From Anaeramoeba ignava (taxonomy: Eukaryota > Metamonada > Anaeramoebidae): a stretch of DNA of 64,000 bases. Location: assembly GCA_028826165.1 (NCBI GenBank), contig JAPDFW010000107.1, positions 1-64,000 of the forward strand, read 5' to 3'. Position numbers and translations under genes: made by a program. This document shows, in pieces, positions 37,301 to 48,834 of the stretch (its first letter is position 1; each line of letters starts with the position of its first letter). The notes below the pieces were generated by a model that worked only from the letters and a program-made list of their open reading frames with translations, was not told the origin of the DNA and made no database searches.

Positions 37301-38525
37301 AAATCAAATTGAAAATCAAATTGAAAATCAAACTAATCAAAATCAAAATCAAATTGAAAATAATGAAAATAATCAAAATCAAATTGAAAACAATGAAAAT
37401 AATGAAAATAATCAAAATCAAATTGAAAATAATGAAAATAATCAAAATAATGAAAATAATGAAAATCAAATTCAAATTGAAAATCAAAATCAAAATCAAA
37501 ATGAAAATGAAAATAATGAAAATCAAATTGAAAATAATGAAAATGAAAATGAAAATAATCAAAATAATGAAAATAATCAAAATAATCAAAATCAAAATCA
37601 AAATGAAAATAATCAAAATAATGAAAATAATGAAAATCAAATTCAAATTGAAAATCAAAATCAAAATCAAAATGAAAATGAAAATAATGAAAATCAAATT
37701 GAAAATAATGAAAATAATGAAAATAATGAAAATAATCAAAATAATCAAAATAATCAAAATAATCAAATTCAAAATCAGAATGAAAATAATCAAAATAATG
37801 AAAATAATGAAAATCAAATTCAAATTGAAAATAATGAAAATAATGAAACTAATCAAAATCAAAATCAAATTGAAGTTCAAAATGAAAATAATCAAAATCA
37901 AATTGAAAATAATGAAAATAATCAAAATAATCAAAATAATCAAAATAATGAAAATAATCAAAATCAAAATCAAAATGAAAATCAAATTGAAAATCAAATT
38001 CAAAATGAAAATCAAAATGAAAATCAAAATGAAAATCAAAATCAAAATCAATTTGAAGTTCAAAATGAAAATCAAAATGAAATGATCCTTGAAGTTAAAG
38101 AATTTGATAAACAAAAAAAATTCTTTAAAATTTGTAGTTTAGATTCATCAAATCAAGATATATTCCAAAAAATTACAAAAACTCTATCAATTAAAAGTTT
38201 TACTCTTTTTGAATTCTTTGTTAAAAATTGTTTTGAGTTATTAAATTTTATTTCAAAAAAAAAGGAAATTAATCAACAAATCGAAATCTTATCTTCATTA
38301 ATTGAAATTAAAGATTCAAAACAAGAAAAAAGAATTGAATTTATTCTTATAAAATCTCGTAATCTTTTAAAAAAATTGACAAAAAATGGTTTAGTCAAAT
38401 TAGTTTCTAAAATAGAAAAAGCATTTTCTAATTTAGTTCAAAATCATAATGAAGTTAAAATTTGGATTAAATCAAAAGAAACGATCCAAAAAATATTTGA
38501 ATCAAACGGAACAAATTTAAATTGA
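28383..38525 (+). CDS. Giant ubiquitin-specific protease, USP9X/USP24/USP34 type, 7 exons
   Basis: Removes ubiquitin from substrates. Exons: 28383-28524, 28609-28747, 28829-29861, 29930-30082, 30177-32294, 32523-36715, 36815-38525, roughly 3160 aa. Long alpha-solenoid regions flank a USP domain at about 34200-35320. The Cys box is GLENQGSTCYINSILQQLF (Cys codon 34235-34237), the zinc-finger pair CQHC is followed by PDILIIHLKRFKYN, and the His box is HSGGAQTGHYYSF (His codon 35120-35122). C-terminal text such as LFHRGFIQILIDFYM matches the region after the USP domain in USP9X/USP34. Low-complexity inserts are huge: LKDSKD (29065-29760), NENNQN (35380-36170) and NENQIE (37270-38080). One-base breaks occur near 32630-32690, 35475-35479, 35720, 35760 and 37017-37021; conserved text resumes after each, so I treat it as one gene. 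Confidence 0.85.
29065..29760. repeat. Coding LKDSKD/LKDLKN repeat in the USP gene
   Basis: About 700 bp of TTAAAAGATTCAAAAGAT-like codon repeats gives a Lys/Asp/Asn/Leu/Ser tract. Two diverged blocks containing SDDSDGFVLINDN end the tract. A similar KDDLKDDS tract occurs in the unrelated TauE-type gene. Confidence 0.85.
32295..32522. repeat. USP gene intron 5, AAATTA/AAATCA repeats
   Basis: Begins GTAAAATT at 32295 and ends CTTCTTCTTAG at 32522. The interior is AAATTA and AAATCA hexamers that would otherwise read as a KLKSKLKL tail to a stop at 32429. The conserved frame resumes right after the acceptor, so the tail is intronic. Confidence 0.75.
35380..38080. repeat. Coding AATGAA/AATCAA/AATAAT arrays in the USP gene
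   Basis: Three blocks (35380-36170, 36970-37110, 37270-38080) of AAT-GAA, AAT-CAA and AAT-AAT codons encode NENQNN tracts in the C-terminal solenoid. Frame slips at A5 runs occur inside them. Conserved solenoid text lies between the blocks. Confidence 0.85.
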
Positions 38526-38590
38526 AAAATTTTTTTTTCATTTTTTTCATTTTTTTCATTTTTTTCAAATAAAAGAAAAATTAAAAAAAA

Positions 38591-41500
38591 ATGAGTTTTA
38601 AAATTAAAATTAAAACTTTAAATAGTGAAATTTTTGAATTTATTGTGAATGAAAATGTAAAATTTATAATAAAATTTAATAAAATTTATAACAAAATTTA
38701 AAAACAAAATTTAAAACAAAATTTATAACAAAATTTATAACAAAATTTAAAATAATTTAAAATAAAATTTATAACTAAAATTAAAACAAAATTTAAAAAC
38801 AAAATTTAAAAATAAAATTTAAAACAAAATTTAAACAAAATTTAAAACAAAATTTAAAAACAAAATTTAAAAACAAAATTTATAATAAAATTTAAAATAA
38901 AATTAAAAACAAAATTTAAAATAAAATTTAAAACAAAATTTAAAACAAAATTTATAATAAAATTTAAAACAAAATTTAAAACAAAATATAATAAAAATTT
39001 AAAATAAAATTTATAACAAAATTTAAAATAAAATTTAAAATTTATAACAAAATTAATAAATTTATAACAAAATTTATAATAAATATTTTATACAAAATTT
39101 AAAATAAAATTTATAACAAAATTTATAATAAAATTTATAACAAAATTAAAAACAAAATTTAAAATAAAATTTAAAACAAAATTTAAAACAAAATTTATAA
39201 TAAAATTTAAAACAAAATTTAAATAAAATTAATAAAATAAAATTTATAACAATATTTATAACTAAATTTAAAATAAAATTTATAACAAAATTTATAATAA
39301 AATTTATAACAAAATTTATAACAAAATTTAAAATAAAATTTATAACAAAATTTATAATAAAATTTATAACAAAATTAAAAACAAAATTAATAACAAAATT
39401 TAAAACTAAAATTAAAACAAAATTTAAAACAAAATTTAAAACAATTAAAACAAAATTTAAAACAAAATTTAAAACAAAATTAAAAACAAAATTTAAAACA
39501 AAATTAAAAACAAAATTTAAAACTAAATTAAAACAAAATTTATAACAAAATTTAAAACAAAATTTAAAACAAAATTTATAACAAAATTTAAAACAAAATT
39601 TAAAACAAAATTTATAACAAAATTTAAAACAAAATTTATAACAAAATTTATAATAAAATTTAAAATAAAAAAAAATTTTTTTTTTCAATTATTCAATAAA
39701 AAAGTTGACTATTAGAGATTTAAAGAAAAAAATTAAAGAAAAAATGAGATTAAAGAAACATTTACAAAAATTAATCTTTCAAGGAAAAGTATTAAAAAAT
39801 GATAAGCAATTATCGGATTATTGTAATTAAAAAATATATAAATATAAATAAAAATATAAATATAAATATAAATATAAATATAAATATAAATATAAATCTA
39901 AATATAAATATAAATATAAATATAAATATAAATATAAATATAAATATAAATATAAATATAAATATAAATATAAATATAAATATAAATATAAATATAAATA
40001 TAAATATAAATATAAATATAAATATAAATATAAAATATAAAATATAAATATAAATATAAATATAAATACATATAAATATAAATATAAATATAAATATAAA
40101 TATAAATATAAATATAAATATAAATATAAATACATAAATATAAATATAAAATATAAATATAAATATAAATATAAATATAAATATAAATATAAATATAAAT
40201 ATAAATATAAATATAAATATAAATATAAATATAAATATAAATATAAATATAAATATAAATATAAATATAAATATAAATATAAATATAAATATAAATATAA
40301 ATATAAATATAAATATAAATATAAATATAAATATAAATATAAATAAAAATATAAATAAATATAAATATAAATATAAATATAAATATAAATATAAATATAA
40401 ATATAAATATAAATATAAATATAAATATAAATATAAATATAAATATAAATATAAATTCTTTTAAAATTTGTTTCTAAATATAAATATAAATAGCAATCGC
40501 AAATGAAACTACAATTTATTTAATTCAAGAATTAATTGTTAAAAGTGAAACAGAACAAAATCAACAAAATCAAAATCAACAAAATCAAAATCAAAATCAA
40601 CAAAATCAAAATCAAAATCAACAAAATCAAAATCAACAACAAAATCCAAATCCAAATCCAAATCCAAATCCAAATCCAAATCTAAATCCAAATCCAAATC
40701 TAAATCAACATTTAAATCAACAAAATCAATTTCAAAGAATACAAAATGTCAGAAGTATTACACATTCAATTATAAGAGTTGAAAACATTTTGCGTGATTT
40801 AGAATCAGGACTTAATCAACAAAATCGAGAATCTCAAGATGAAAATCCACAAGAAAATTCTGAATATTCTGAACAAAGAGAATTTGAGACACAAATAAAC
40901 AAATTGGCAAATGTTTTGAAGAATATTCAAGATCGTTTCTCTTCTATTTCTCAAACTTTATCATCTTGTTCAAATCATTTTTTAAATCCTGAAAACTACA
41001 ATCAAGAATTAAATTTTCCACAAATAAGTTCTACTTTGCAACAAATTGGATATGCTTTTTTACACATTTCAAATCAAATAGGAGCAATTAATTATAATTA
41101 TCAAAATCATAGATTTTTTATTGAACCAACTATATTTTTTGAACGTATTAGACAACATCAACTTGGAGCTCAATTTCAACCACGAATACAACCAATATAT
41201 TTACCTCAATCAATTCAACAATTAAATCAACAAAATCAAACACAATTAAATCAACAACCAAATCAACAACCAAATCAACAATCAATTCAACAATTAAATC
41301 AACAACAAAATCAACAACCAAATCAACAACCAAATCAAAATCAACAATCAAATCAACAACCAATTCAACAACCAAATCAACAACCAAATCAAAATCAACA
41401 ATCAAATCAACAACCAATTCAACAACCAAATCAACCAATTCAACAACAAAATCAACAACCAAATCAACAACCAAATCAAAATCAACAATTAAATCAACAA

Positions 41501-43264
41501 CAAAATCAAACACAATTAAATCAACAAAATCAACAAAATCAACCAAATCAAATTTTTCAACAACTTTTTCAACAATTAAACCAACAACCAATTCAACAAC
41601 AAAATCAGCAACCAAATCAAACACAATTAAATCAACAAAATCAACAACAAAATCAATTAAATCAAATTTTTCAACAACTTTTTCAACAACCAATTCAACA
41701 ACCAAATCAACAACAAAATCAACAATTAAACCAACAATCAATTCAACAACCAAATCAACAACAAAATCAACAACAAAATCAACAACAAAATCAACAAAAC
41801 CAAATTCCAAAACCAAAATTCCCTTTTTTTATGAGAAGAGATGTTTTTGAGCAATTTATCAATAGAATATGTAAATCTCTTGATATTGAAACAATTCCAA
41901 ATAACATCAAACAAACAATTTTCAACATTTGGAAGAGTAAAAACAAGGAAAATGAAACAAAAAAACATATGCTTAATATAAAAAGATCACGATTGAATAT
42001 TTTTATTAATACATTTTATGAAACATTAAGCATTCAAGACGTTGTGCTACTTTTTTCAGGAAATTGGAATATTTTTTTGAAATTAGCACCCAAATTTAGT
42101 TTAGATATTACTCAAAATATTCTTCATGGAGATTTATCAACAGAAAACATTGAAATTGTAACTGAAGAACTTGTTTCCGAATCATTGATAACTTTTCTTT
42201 CTTCAAATTCATATCTTAAATTGAAATCAAAAATCAAAGAAGGAGGAAATTTAATTGATTCTTTTTGTGGATGGATGAACAAAACAATTTCAACACTATT
42301 TAAAATATTCACATATGAAATCACACCACAAAATATTGAAATTATCATTCACAAAATAAGAAATTTCATTATTGACACAACAAGTAATTTTTTTATTATA
42401 ATGAAGGATGTATTTTTGGATGAAGATGAAGATATTCTTGTTATTATTAAGGAATTACTAACTGAATTAGGAAAACCAATTTCAAACAAATTTGCAGAGT
42501 TTTTACTGGCAGAATTCTTACCAATTATTAAAGAAAACATGTTAGAAGATGAATCACAACTTTCTTCTATTGAAGAGAAATGGATTTTTGCAATTCCACA
42601 AAATGAAAAGAATTATTGGAAAAGCACAATATTTAGAGATGAAATTAAACAATATTATAATATTTCACAATTTCCATTTAGTTTTGCATATTTATCTGGT
42701 TCTTCTTGGATTAATCAAGAAAGTTATCATAAAATTTACAATTCGATTATTACTGAACAAGAAAAAAAGCAAAATCAAATTGAAAATCAAATTGAAAATC
42801 AAATTGAAAATCAAATTGAAAATCAAAATGAAAATCAAATTGAAAATCAAATTGAAAATCAAATTGAAAATCAAATTGAAAATCAAATTGAAAATCAAAT
42901 TGAAAATCAAAAAGAAAATCAAATTGAAAATCAAAACCAAATTGAAAATCAAAATCAAATTGAAAATCAAATTGAAAATCAAATTAAAAAAGAAAATACT
43001 TTACCGTTTATTTACATCCTCTCAAAATCTTTAAATCAAGCTAATGTAAAACCTGATTTAATCCAAAATATTACCCAAAAAGCTCAAAATGACCATGAAT
43101 TAAACTCAATTTTTTCTGAAAATATTTTGATTCCTTCTTTGAAAAAAATCGTTCTTATTTCTTCAGATTTGGCAAATGAAACATCAACAAAAAAATATAA
43201 AAGATTGAATCGTTTACTTGAAATTGCAATTTCAGAAAAAATTCCTCAACAAAAAAAGAATTAA
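38591..43264 (+). CDS. Ubiquitin-like domain protein, BAG6/Scythe-like, 3 exons
   Basis: Exons 38591-38656, 39705-39822 and 40494-43264 (about 985 aa), all phases consistent. Residues 1-80 form a ubiquitin-like domain assembled across both introns: [65 protein letters not shown]. Then come an Asn/Gln/Pro linker, a helical pair ([54 protein letters not shown]) that resembles the BAG6 middle region, a 200-residue Gln/Asn tract (41200-41810), a second helical domain (41815-42750), an ENQI repeat and a short helical end. BAG6 is a chaperone holdase for tail-anchored and misfolded proteins. The UBL call is firm; BAG6 identity is probable only, with ubiquilin the main alternative, though no STI1 repeats are seen. 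The gene starts 65 bp after the USP stop. Confidence 0.65.
38657..39704. repeat. UBL gene intron 1 filled with AAAACAAAATTTAT repeats
   Basis: A 1048-bp intron between GTAAAATT (38657) and AAAAAG (39704) inside the ubiquitin-like domain. It is an irregular array of about 11-12-bp units, AAAATTTAAAAC and AAAATTTATAAC. Confidence 0.85.
39823..40493. repeat. UBL gene intron 2 filled with ATAAAT hexamers
   Basis: A 671-bp intron between GTAATTAA (39823) and AAATAG (40493). About 100 near-perfect copies of ATAAAT occupy it. The codon split across it (T + CA) restores LSDYSIANETT, as expected for a ubiquitin fold, so splicing is well supported. Confidence 0.9.
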
Positions 43265-43493
43265 TAAAAATTCAAAAAAAAAATTCAAAATTTTTACCTT
43301 TTTTTTTGAATTTAAAAAAAAGTAAAACAAAATAATAAAATTCTAATAATTTCTCTTTAAATTTTTAATTGTTCCACTTTTTGATTTCTTATTTAAAAAA
43401 TTAAATAATTTTTAATTGAAAAAAAAATTTTTTAAAAATCAAAAATTCATTTTTTTTCTTTTATTTTTCTTTTATTTTTTTTCTTTTAAAATA

Positions 43494-43814
43494 ATGAATG
43501 AAAATACAACAACTAAAAATGTTGAAGAAACAATTAAAAGAATCTCATCTCAAAAGGGATTCATTGGACTTTTAATATTGAATCACTCAGGAGCAGTTAT
43601 TCGAACAACATTTGAAGAAGAACAAGCACAAATTTATGGAACTTTTATTAATAGATTTCTTTTTCACACAAAAGAATCTTTAACGGAATTAAAAACTGAT
43701 GAAGAATTAACTTTTTTAAGACTTAGAACAAGAAAACAAGACTTTTTAATTGTTCCTGAATTTCAATATACAATGGTTGTTGTTCAAGATCCAAATTCTG
43801 AAAGCATTTTATAA
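43494..43814 (+). CDS. DYNLRB: Dynein light chain roadblock/LC7
   Basis: A single-exon, 106-aa protein matching the roadblock/LC7 family along its whole length: VEETIKRISSQKGFIGLLIL at the N-terminus, ELTFLRLRTRKQDFLIVPE in the middle and YTMVVVQDPNSE at the end. Roadblock dimers bind dynein intermediate chains in cytoplasmic and ciliary dynein. Length is normal for the family (about 96-105). The start at 43494 is chosen because the upstream in-frame Met at 43416 would add only Phe/Lys-rich residues encoded by the T-rich leader. It is convergent with the next gene, with a 222-bp gap. Confidence 0.9.
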   Translation: MNENTTTKNVEETIKRISSQKGFIGLLILNHSGAVIRTTFEEEQAQIYGTFINRFLFHTKESLTELKTDEELTFLRLRTRKQDFLIVPEFQYTMVVVQDPNSESIL

Positions 43815-44036
43815 ATTTAACTTTCTATTTAGCTTCTTATGATAATTTACAAGTACATTTTATTTGTTAAGGATAAATTGAAGGATTTCTTTTTTTTTTT
43901 TTTTGATTTTTTTTAAAAAAAAATTTTTCCATTTCATTTCTTTGATTTGGATTTTCTTTTTCAAATTCAAAAACAAACACAAAATTAAGCAAAAAGTAAT
44001 AATAAAAATAATAATAAAAAATCATAACGGAAAAAT

Positions 44037-45749
44037 TCATTTTAACATTTCTTTAATTTTTTCTTTTTCAATTCCAATATTTACATGAACACTTTCAATA
44101 ATAATTTCCTTTAATTGTTGAGAAATTAAAGATAAAACAAATTGAGTTTTCAATTTAAGTTTTTTTGGAAAATCTAATTGTTCCATTTGATGTTCTTGAA
44201 TTATCATAAAAACAATTGTATTTGCTAAATGTTCTTGATTATCAATTTGATTGTTTGAATATTCAAGAAAAAAACGAAAAATTAATTTGGAAATTTCTTT
44301 TTCATCATCAATTCCAGAAAGAAATGAAGGATTTTTGCCTTTTTTTCTTCTTGTTTTTCTTTTTTTTGAAGTTTCCTCATTTTGTTTTGAATTTAGATTT
44401 TGAAGAAATTGAATTCCTTCATTTTCATCCCAAAAAAGTCTTGAAACAAGAAGAGAGATTAAATTTTCTCTTTGATCAAAAATAACTTTTTCAAGTAAAG
44501 AAATTTGATTAGAAAGTAAAACAAAACGAAAAATTCCCAAACAAGAAATGAATTGGATTTCTGGATTTGAATCGAAAAGTAGATTCGGAATAAAAGTGAA
44601 AAGATTTGAATTTTCTTGATTGATTTGAACTGGCAAATTAATAAGAGAAGGATAAATAATATAAATATCAAACACAAATAAAAGAGATATTTTTCTCATT
44701 TCAATTTCTGATTCAAAAACAAGTTGATAAAAATAAGGGATTAATTTTTTTGAAATGATTTCTGATGAAATTGAAGCATTTCCAAGTAGATTAATTGCTT
44801 TTTCTTTTTGTTTTAAATCTTGTGAATTGATTAATTGAGAAATTAAATTGAAAAAAGTAGAATTTTGATTTGGATCTGAAAAAGAAAAGTTGAAATCAAG
44901 GATATCAATATTTTCCATGTTTAATAAATGGGCTTCATGTGCAGAAACAAGAATATTATCATCTAAATTTTTTAATATTAACCAAATTATTCCTCTTTGA
45001 TCTTTTGTTTTTTGGAAGAGATAAATGAATATTTGGATTAAAGAATCGATAGGAATTAATAAGGATTTATTTTTGGAATTTTGATTTTGATTTAAATTAA
45101 AATTTTGATATTGATTTTGATTTTGATTTTGATATTGATATTGATTTTGATTTTGATTTTGATATTGATTTTGATTTTGATTTTGATTTTGATTTTGATT
45201 TTGATTTTGATATTGATTTTGATTTTGATTTTGATTTTGATATTGATTTTGATTTTGATTTTGATATTGATTTTGATTTTGATTTTGATTTTGATTTTGA
45301 TTTTGATTTTGATTTTGAGAATTAAATGTAAATTCAATTCCTTTATGTTTCTCTTCTGTTTTTTTCTTGAAATTTTGAAAGAATTCAATAAATTTTGTTA
45401 AACTTTGTTCTGATTGAAATTGAATTGCTTTTAAACATTGAATAAAATTTTTTTTACCATCAAATCTAATTAAAAAATTCAAAATATTAATTAATTGGAA
45501 AAATTGATTATTTGGATATCTTATTATTTGTAAAATTTTCAATAAATTTAATAAAGAATCAATTGGAAAATTTGAATAAAATGATTGATTTTGTCCAAGA
45601 AAATGTAAATCAGGCATAAATTCTTCAAACATTTCTTCAATTTCTTCTCCTGTTGGATTTACTTTTATATTTGTTAATAAACTTCTATCTTCTTTTTCTT
45701 CAAATTTTTCTAAATAAATTCTTAAAAGAAGTGAATAAGATTCAACCAT
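44037..45749 (-). CDS. HEAT-repeat protein resembling condensin CAP-G C-terminus
   Basis: 570 aa, single exon, all-helical with HEAT-like pairs. The stretch NSQDLKQKEKAINLLGNA, then KKLIPYFYQLVFESEIEMRK and SLLFVFDIYIIYPS follows the pattern of the Cnd3 domain of condensin subunit CAP-G (helix, LG, then LLP...ESD...R...LFD). A Gln/Asn/Tyr repeat (45100-45315) splits the protein near residue 185, and a basic patch SKKRKTRRKKGK lies near 480. CAP-G is normally about 900-1000 aa, so this would be short. A generic armadillo/HEAT scaffold is the alternative. The start at 45749 (MVESYSLLLRIYLEKF) is preferred over an upstream Met at 45932 whose extension is pure Phe/Val/Cys repeat. Confidence 0.5.
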   Translation of the reverse strand: MVESYSLLLRIYLEKFEEKEDRSLLTNIKVNPTGEEIEEMFEEFMPDLHFLGQNQSFYSNFPIDSLLNLLKILQIIRYPNNQFFQLINILNFLIRFDGKKNFIQCLKAIQFQSEQSLTKFIEFFQNFKKKTEEKHKGIEFTFNSQNQNQNQNQNQNQNQNQYQNQNQNQYQNQNQNQNQYQNQNQNQNQNQNQNQYQNQNQNQYQYQNQNQNQYQNFNLNQNQNSKNKSLLIPIDSLIQIFIYLFQKTKDQRGIIWLILKNLDDNILVSAHEAHLLNMENIDILDFNFSFSDPNQNSTFFNLISQLINSQDLKQKEKAINLLGNASISSEIISKKLIPYFYQLVFESEIEMRKISLLFVFDIYIIYPSLINLPVQINQENSNLFTFIPNLLFDSNPEIQFISCLGIFRFVLLSNQISLLEKVIFDQRENLISLLVSRLFWDENEGIQFLQNLNSKQNEETSKKRKTRRKKGKNPSFLSGIDDEKEISKLIFRFFLEYSNNQIDNQEHLANTIVFMIIQEHQMEQLDFPKKLKLKTQFVLSLISQQLKEIIIESVHVNIGIEKEKIKEMLK

Positions 45750-45904
45750 TTTTGATTTAATTTTTTTTGAAAAATGAAAAATGAAAAAAAAAAAAAAAAA
45801 GTGGAATTGATCAAAAAACAAAAACAAAAAACAAAAACAAAAACAAAAACAAAAATAAAAAACAAAAACAAAAACAAAAACAAAAATAAAAACAAAATTT
45901 AAAT

Positions 45905-46014
45905 CAAATTCATTTTTCATTTCATTTTTCATTTTTCATTTTTCATTTTTCATTTTTCATTTTTCATTTTTCATTTTTCATTTTTCATTTTTCATTTTTC
46001 ATTTTTCATTTTTA
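45905..46014. repeat. (CATTTTT)n heptamer array before the Mei2-like gene
   Basis: About 15 copies of CATTTTT end 2 nt before the ATG at 46015. Its unit matches the TTCATTTTT motif seen before most starts here, suggesting a promoter or leader element expanded into an array. 45830-45895 is an AAAAAC array on the other side of this divergent spacer. Confidence 0.8.
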
Positions 46015-48670
46015 ATGGCTCATTTACATCGTTATAAAATGAGAGATGGAAATTATCATCCATTTCATGATGACCAACATCAATTACATCTTCAACAAAT
46101 TGAAAATCAAAATCAAATTGAAAATCAAAATGAAAATCAAATTGAAAATCAAAATGAAAATCAAATTGAAAATCAAATTGAAAATCAAAATCAAAATCAA
46201 ATTGAAAATCAAAATCAAAATCAAAATCAAAAATCAAAATCAATATCAAAATCAATATCAAAATCAAAATCAAAATCAAAATCAATATCAATATCAAAAT
46301 CAAATTCAAAATCAAAATCAATATCAAAATCAAAATGAATTTAATCAAAATCAACAAATTGAAGAAAAAGAAAATCAAGTCCAAGAACAATTAAATCCAA
46401 TTTATTATCAAAATCGAAATCAAAATCAAAATTTAAATCAAAATCAAATTCAAAATTTAAATCGAAATTCTTTTGAAAAAGAAAAAAATGAATATTTTTC
46501 TTCAAATCAAAGAAGAAACAGAAGTTCATCTCAAGAAAAACAATTTAATAACGAAAAAGAACTAGAACAAACAGAATTTCATTTAAATATTCAAAATAAT
46601 GAAGACTCAGAAAAAAAAGAACTTCCAGCAAAAATTAAAAGTAAAATTTATTTTGATTTTTTTTTATAAAAGAAAAAAAAATTTTTTTTAATTTAAATTT
46701 CTTTTTTTAGCAACTAAAACTCCAACAAGAGTTCTTTTTATTCGTAATATTGCATTTGAAGCAACAAAAAAAGATGTTGAAGAAACATTTAAAAAATATG
46801 GAGATATTAAATTAATTCATGATTTAATTACAAAGTAATTTATTTAAAAAAAAAAAAAGGAAAAAAAGGAAAAATTTAGTTTTTAATAAATAATCTTTTT
46901 AATTTTATTATTTATTATAACTTTTATATTTAACCTTTTAAAAAGACGAGGATTAGTTTTTGTAATTTATGTATGAACAAAAAAAATATTTAAATCAAAA
47001 TCTTTTTTTTTTTCCTTTTATAAATTTAAATATTTTTTTTTTATTTTAGTATGATCTTCGAGCAGCAATGGTAGCTCGAAGAAGATTGCAAGATTTTGAT
47101 ATTTGTGGAAGAAAAGTATAAAAAAATTTTTTTATTCAATAATATTTTATTATTTATTCTTTATATTTATTATCATCAACAACAACAACAACAAAAAAAT
47201 AATAATAATTTAGATCGACATCCATTTTTCTATTTCTTATCCTGTTTTTAATAGTGAAACTCCAAATCATGTACAAAATTTTAATTTCATATTATAATTA
47301 TTACAAAGAAAAGAAAAGAAAAGAAATTTATTATTTTAATTATGATCTCAATTTATATTTTAGGGACAATTATTGTTAGCTCTTAAGAATACACGTCGTT
47401 TATTAAGAAATAAAGATGTAGAACATCTTTTCACTGTTTGGGGAGAAATTAGAAGAATTCAAGATTATAATAATGATGATTTTTCGTAAATTTTGATATT
47501 GTTTTTATTTGCATTTCAGAATTATTAAAAATTTTTTATAAAATTTTGTTGTAATTAGTAAAATTCTAGAATATTATGATACTAGAGCCACAGATAAGGC
47601 TATCAAAAAAGCAAATCGAAGAATACTTAATGGAAGACTTGAAATTGAATATTTTCCTGACAAAGAAGAAGATTATGAAGGGTACTTTTACTAATTGATT
47701 TTTATTTTGGATAAATTAAATAATTAATTTGTTTATTCTTTTATGATAAATTAAAGCGAAAGAACATCAACTCAAAATGATTCAGATTCAAAAACTCCTG
47801 ATTCCAAAAAAAATCAAGAAGAAATTCCTTTAATTCCTCAAATGAATCCTATGAATTTTCCTCCACAAAATATTCCACTTAATCAGCCAATATTTAATCC
47901 ACAAAATTTACAACACATGAATAGAAGACCGAATCCTAATTTAAATCAGGTATTCAATTCATTTTATTTTATAATTCCGTTCTATCATTTCATTTTTTAA
48001 ATCACAAAAAAAAAACAAGAAGTTGATTGTTTCTTTCTTTTTTTTTTTCAAATTATTTTTTATTTGTCAAAAAAAAAAAATTATAATTGAATTATTATCC
48101 AATCTTTATATAGAAAAGCACTTTTTATTCATTTATTTATTTATTTATAAAGAAAGAAAAAATATTAGATTGTTTATAAAAAGTTAAAATAGATTTGAAT
48201 TTATTATTAGAATGAATTAATATTGAAATAAAAAACAGGATGAAGAATAAAAAATAGAATGAAAAACAAATTAGAATGAATATAAAAAAAAAAACAAACT
48301 TAGAATGAATTTTTTAGAAATGAAACAAAATAAATATATAAATACATACAAATACATATAAATATATAAATAATTTAGAATGAAAATGAAAAACAAAAAA
48401 CAAAATCATAAATTATTTGTTTATTTTTATTTTATTATTTAGTATCGATCTAATGAACAATTTATACCAAATAATCCAAATTTTCCAAATTTTCCCAATA
48501 ATCAATTCCCACCACAAAATGCTCAATTCCAACAAAATCCTCGATATAATGAACCAAGAAATAATCCACAATTTTTAAGACATTTTGATCCTAAAATTAA
48601 TCAACAACAAAGAAATCCAAATTTTTTCCAAAAAGATCAAAACAATCAAAGAATTAGAAATCATTATTGA
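46015..48670 (+). CDS. Mei2-like protein with two RRM domains, 9 exons
   Basis: An RNA-binding protein. Exons: 46015-46640, 46711-46834, 46946-46970, 47050-47115, 47214-47270, 47364-47485, 47559-47681, 47757-47949, 48443-48670. Exon 1 encodes a Gln/Asn/Glu-rich N-terminus with one slip at an A5 run (46229-46233). RRM1 spans exons 2-5 (TRVLFIRNIAFEATKKDVEE; RGLVFVIYYDLRAAMVARRR; IDIHFSISYPV). RRM2 spans exons 6-7 (GQLLLALKN; VWGEIRRIQDY; KILEYYDTRATDKAIKKANR). The RGFVxxxYYDxRAA and KxDIHYS-type blocks are the hallmarks of Mei2-like RRM1. No third, Mei2-specific C-terminal RRM is seen; the tail is Pro/Asn/Gln-rich. Mei2 proteins bind meiotic or developmental RNAs in yeasts and plants. Exon 3 is only 25 nt. 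Confidence 0.85.
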
Positions 48671-48834
48671 AAAACAGAACAAAATAAAAAATTTATTTCT
48701 TTTTTAAGGAATTGATTAAGATTTTTAATTTGGATTTTAATAAAAAATTTTTTTTTCTTTTTTAAATATAAAATTCATTTTTTTCCTTTTTTTTTTTTTT
48801 TAAAAATTCAAAAATTTATATAATAAAAAAGAAA

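Noticed and set aside
37248-38114. Minus-strand 288-codon hydrophobic frame opposite the USP gene
   Set aside because: It is the complement of the NENQ coding repeat; the plus strand carries conserved flanking solenoid text, the minus strand does not.
39146-40135. Frames of FCYKF and LYLYLY type, and a possible CRISPR-like array
   Set aside because: These are intronic repeats without unique spacers. A CRISPR array needs a fixed repeat with differing spacers and is not expected in nuclear DNA.
41148-41816. Minus-strand Val/Asp/Leu-rich frame of 222 codons
   Set aside because: It is the antisense of the CAA/AAT repeat in the BAG6-like protein. No start context or family match.
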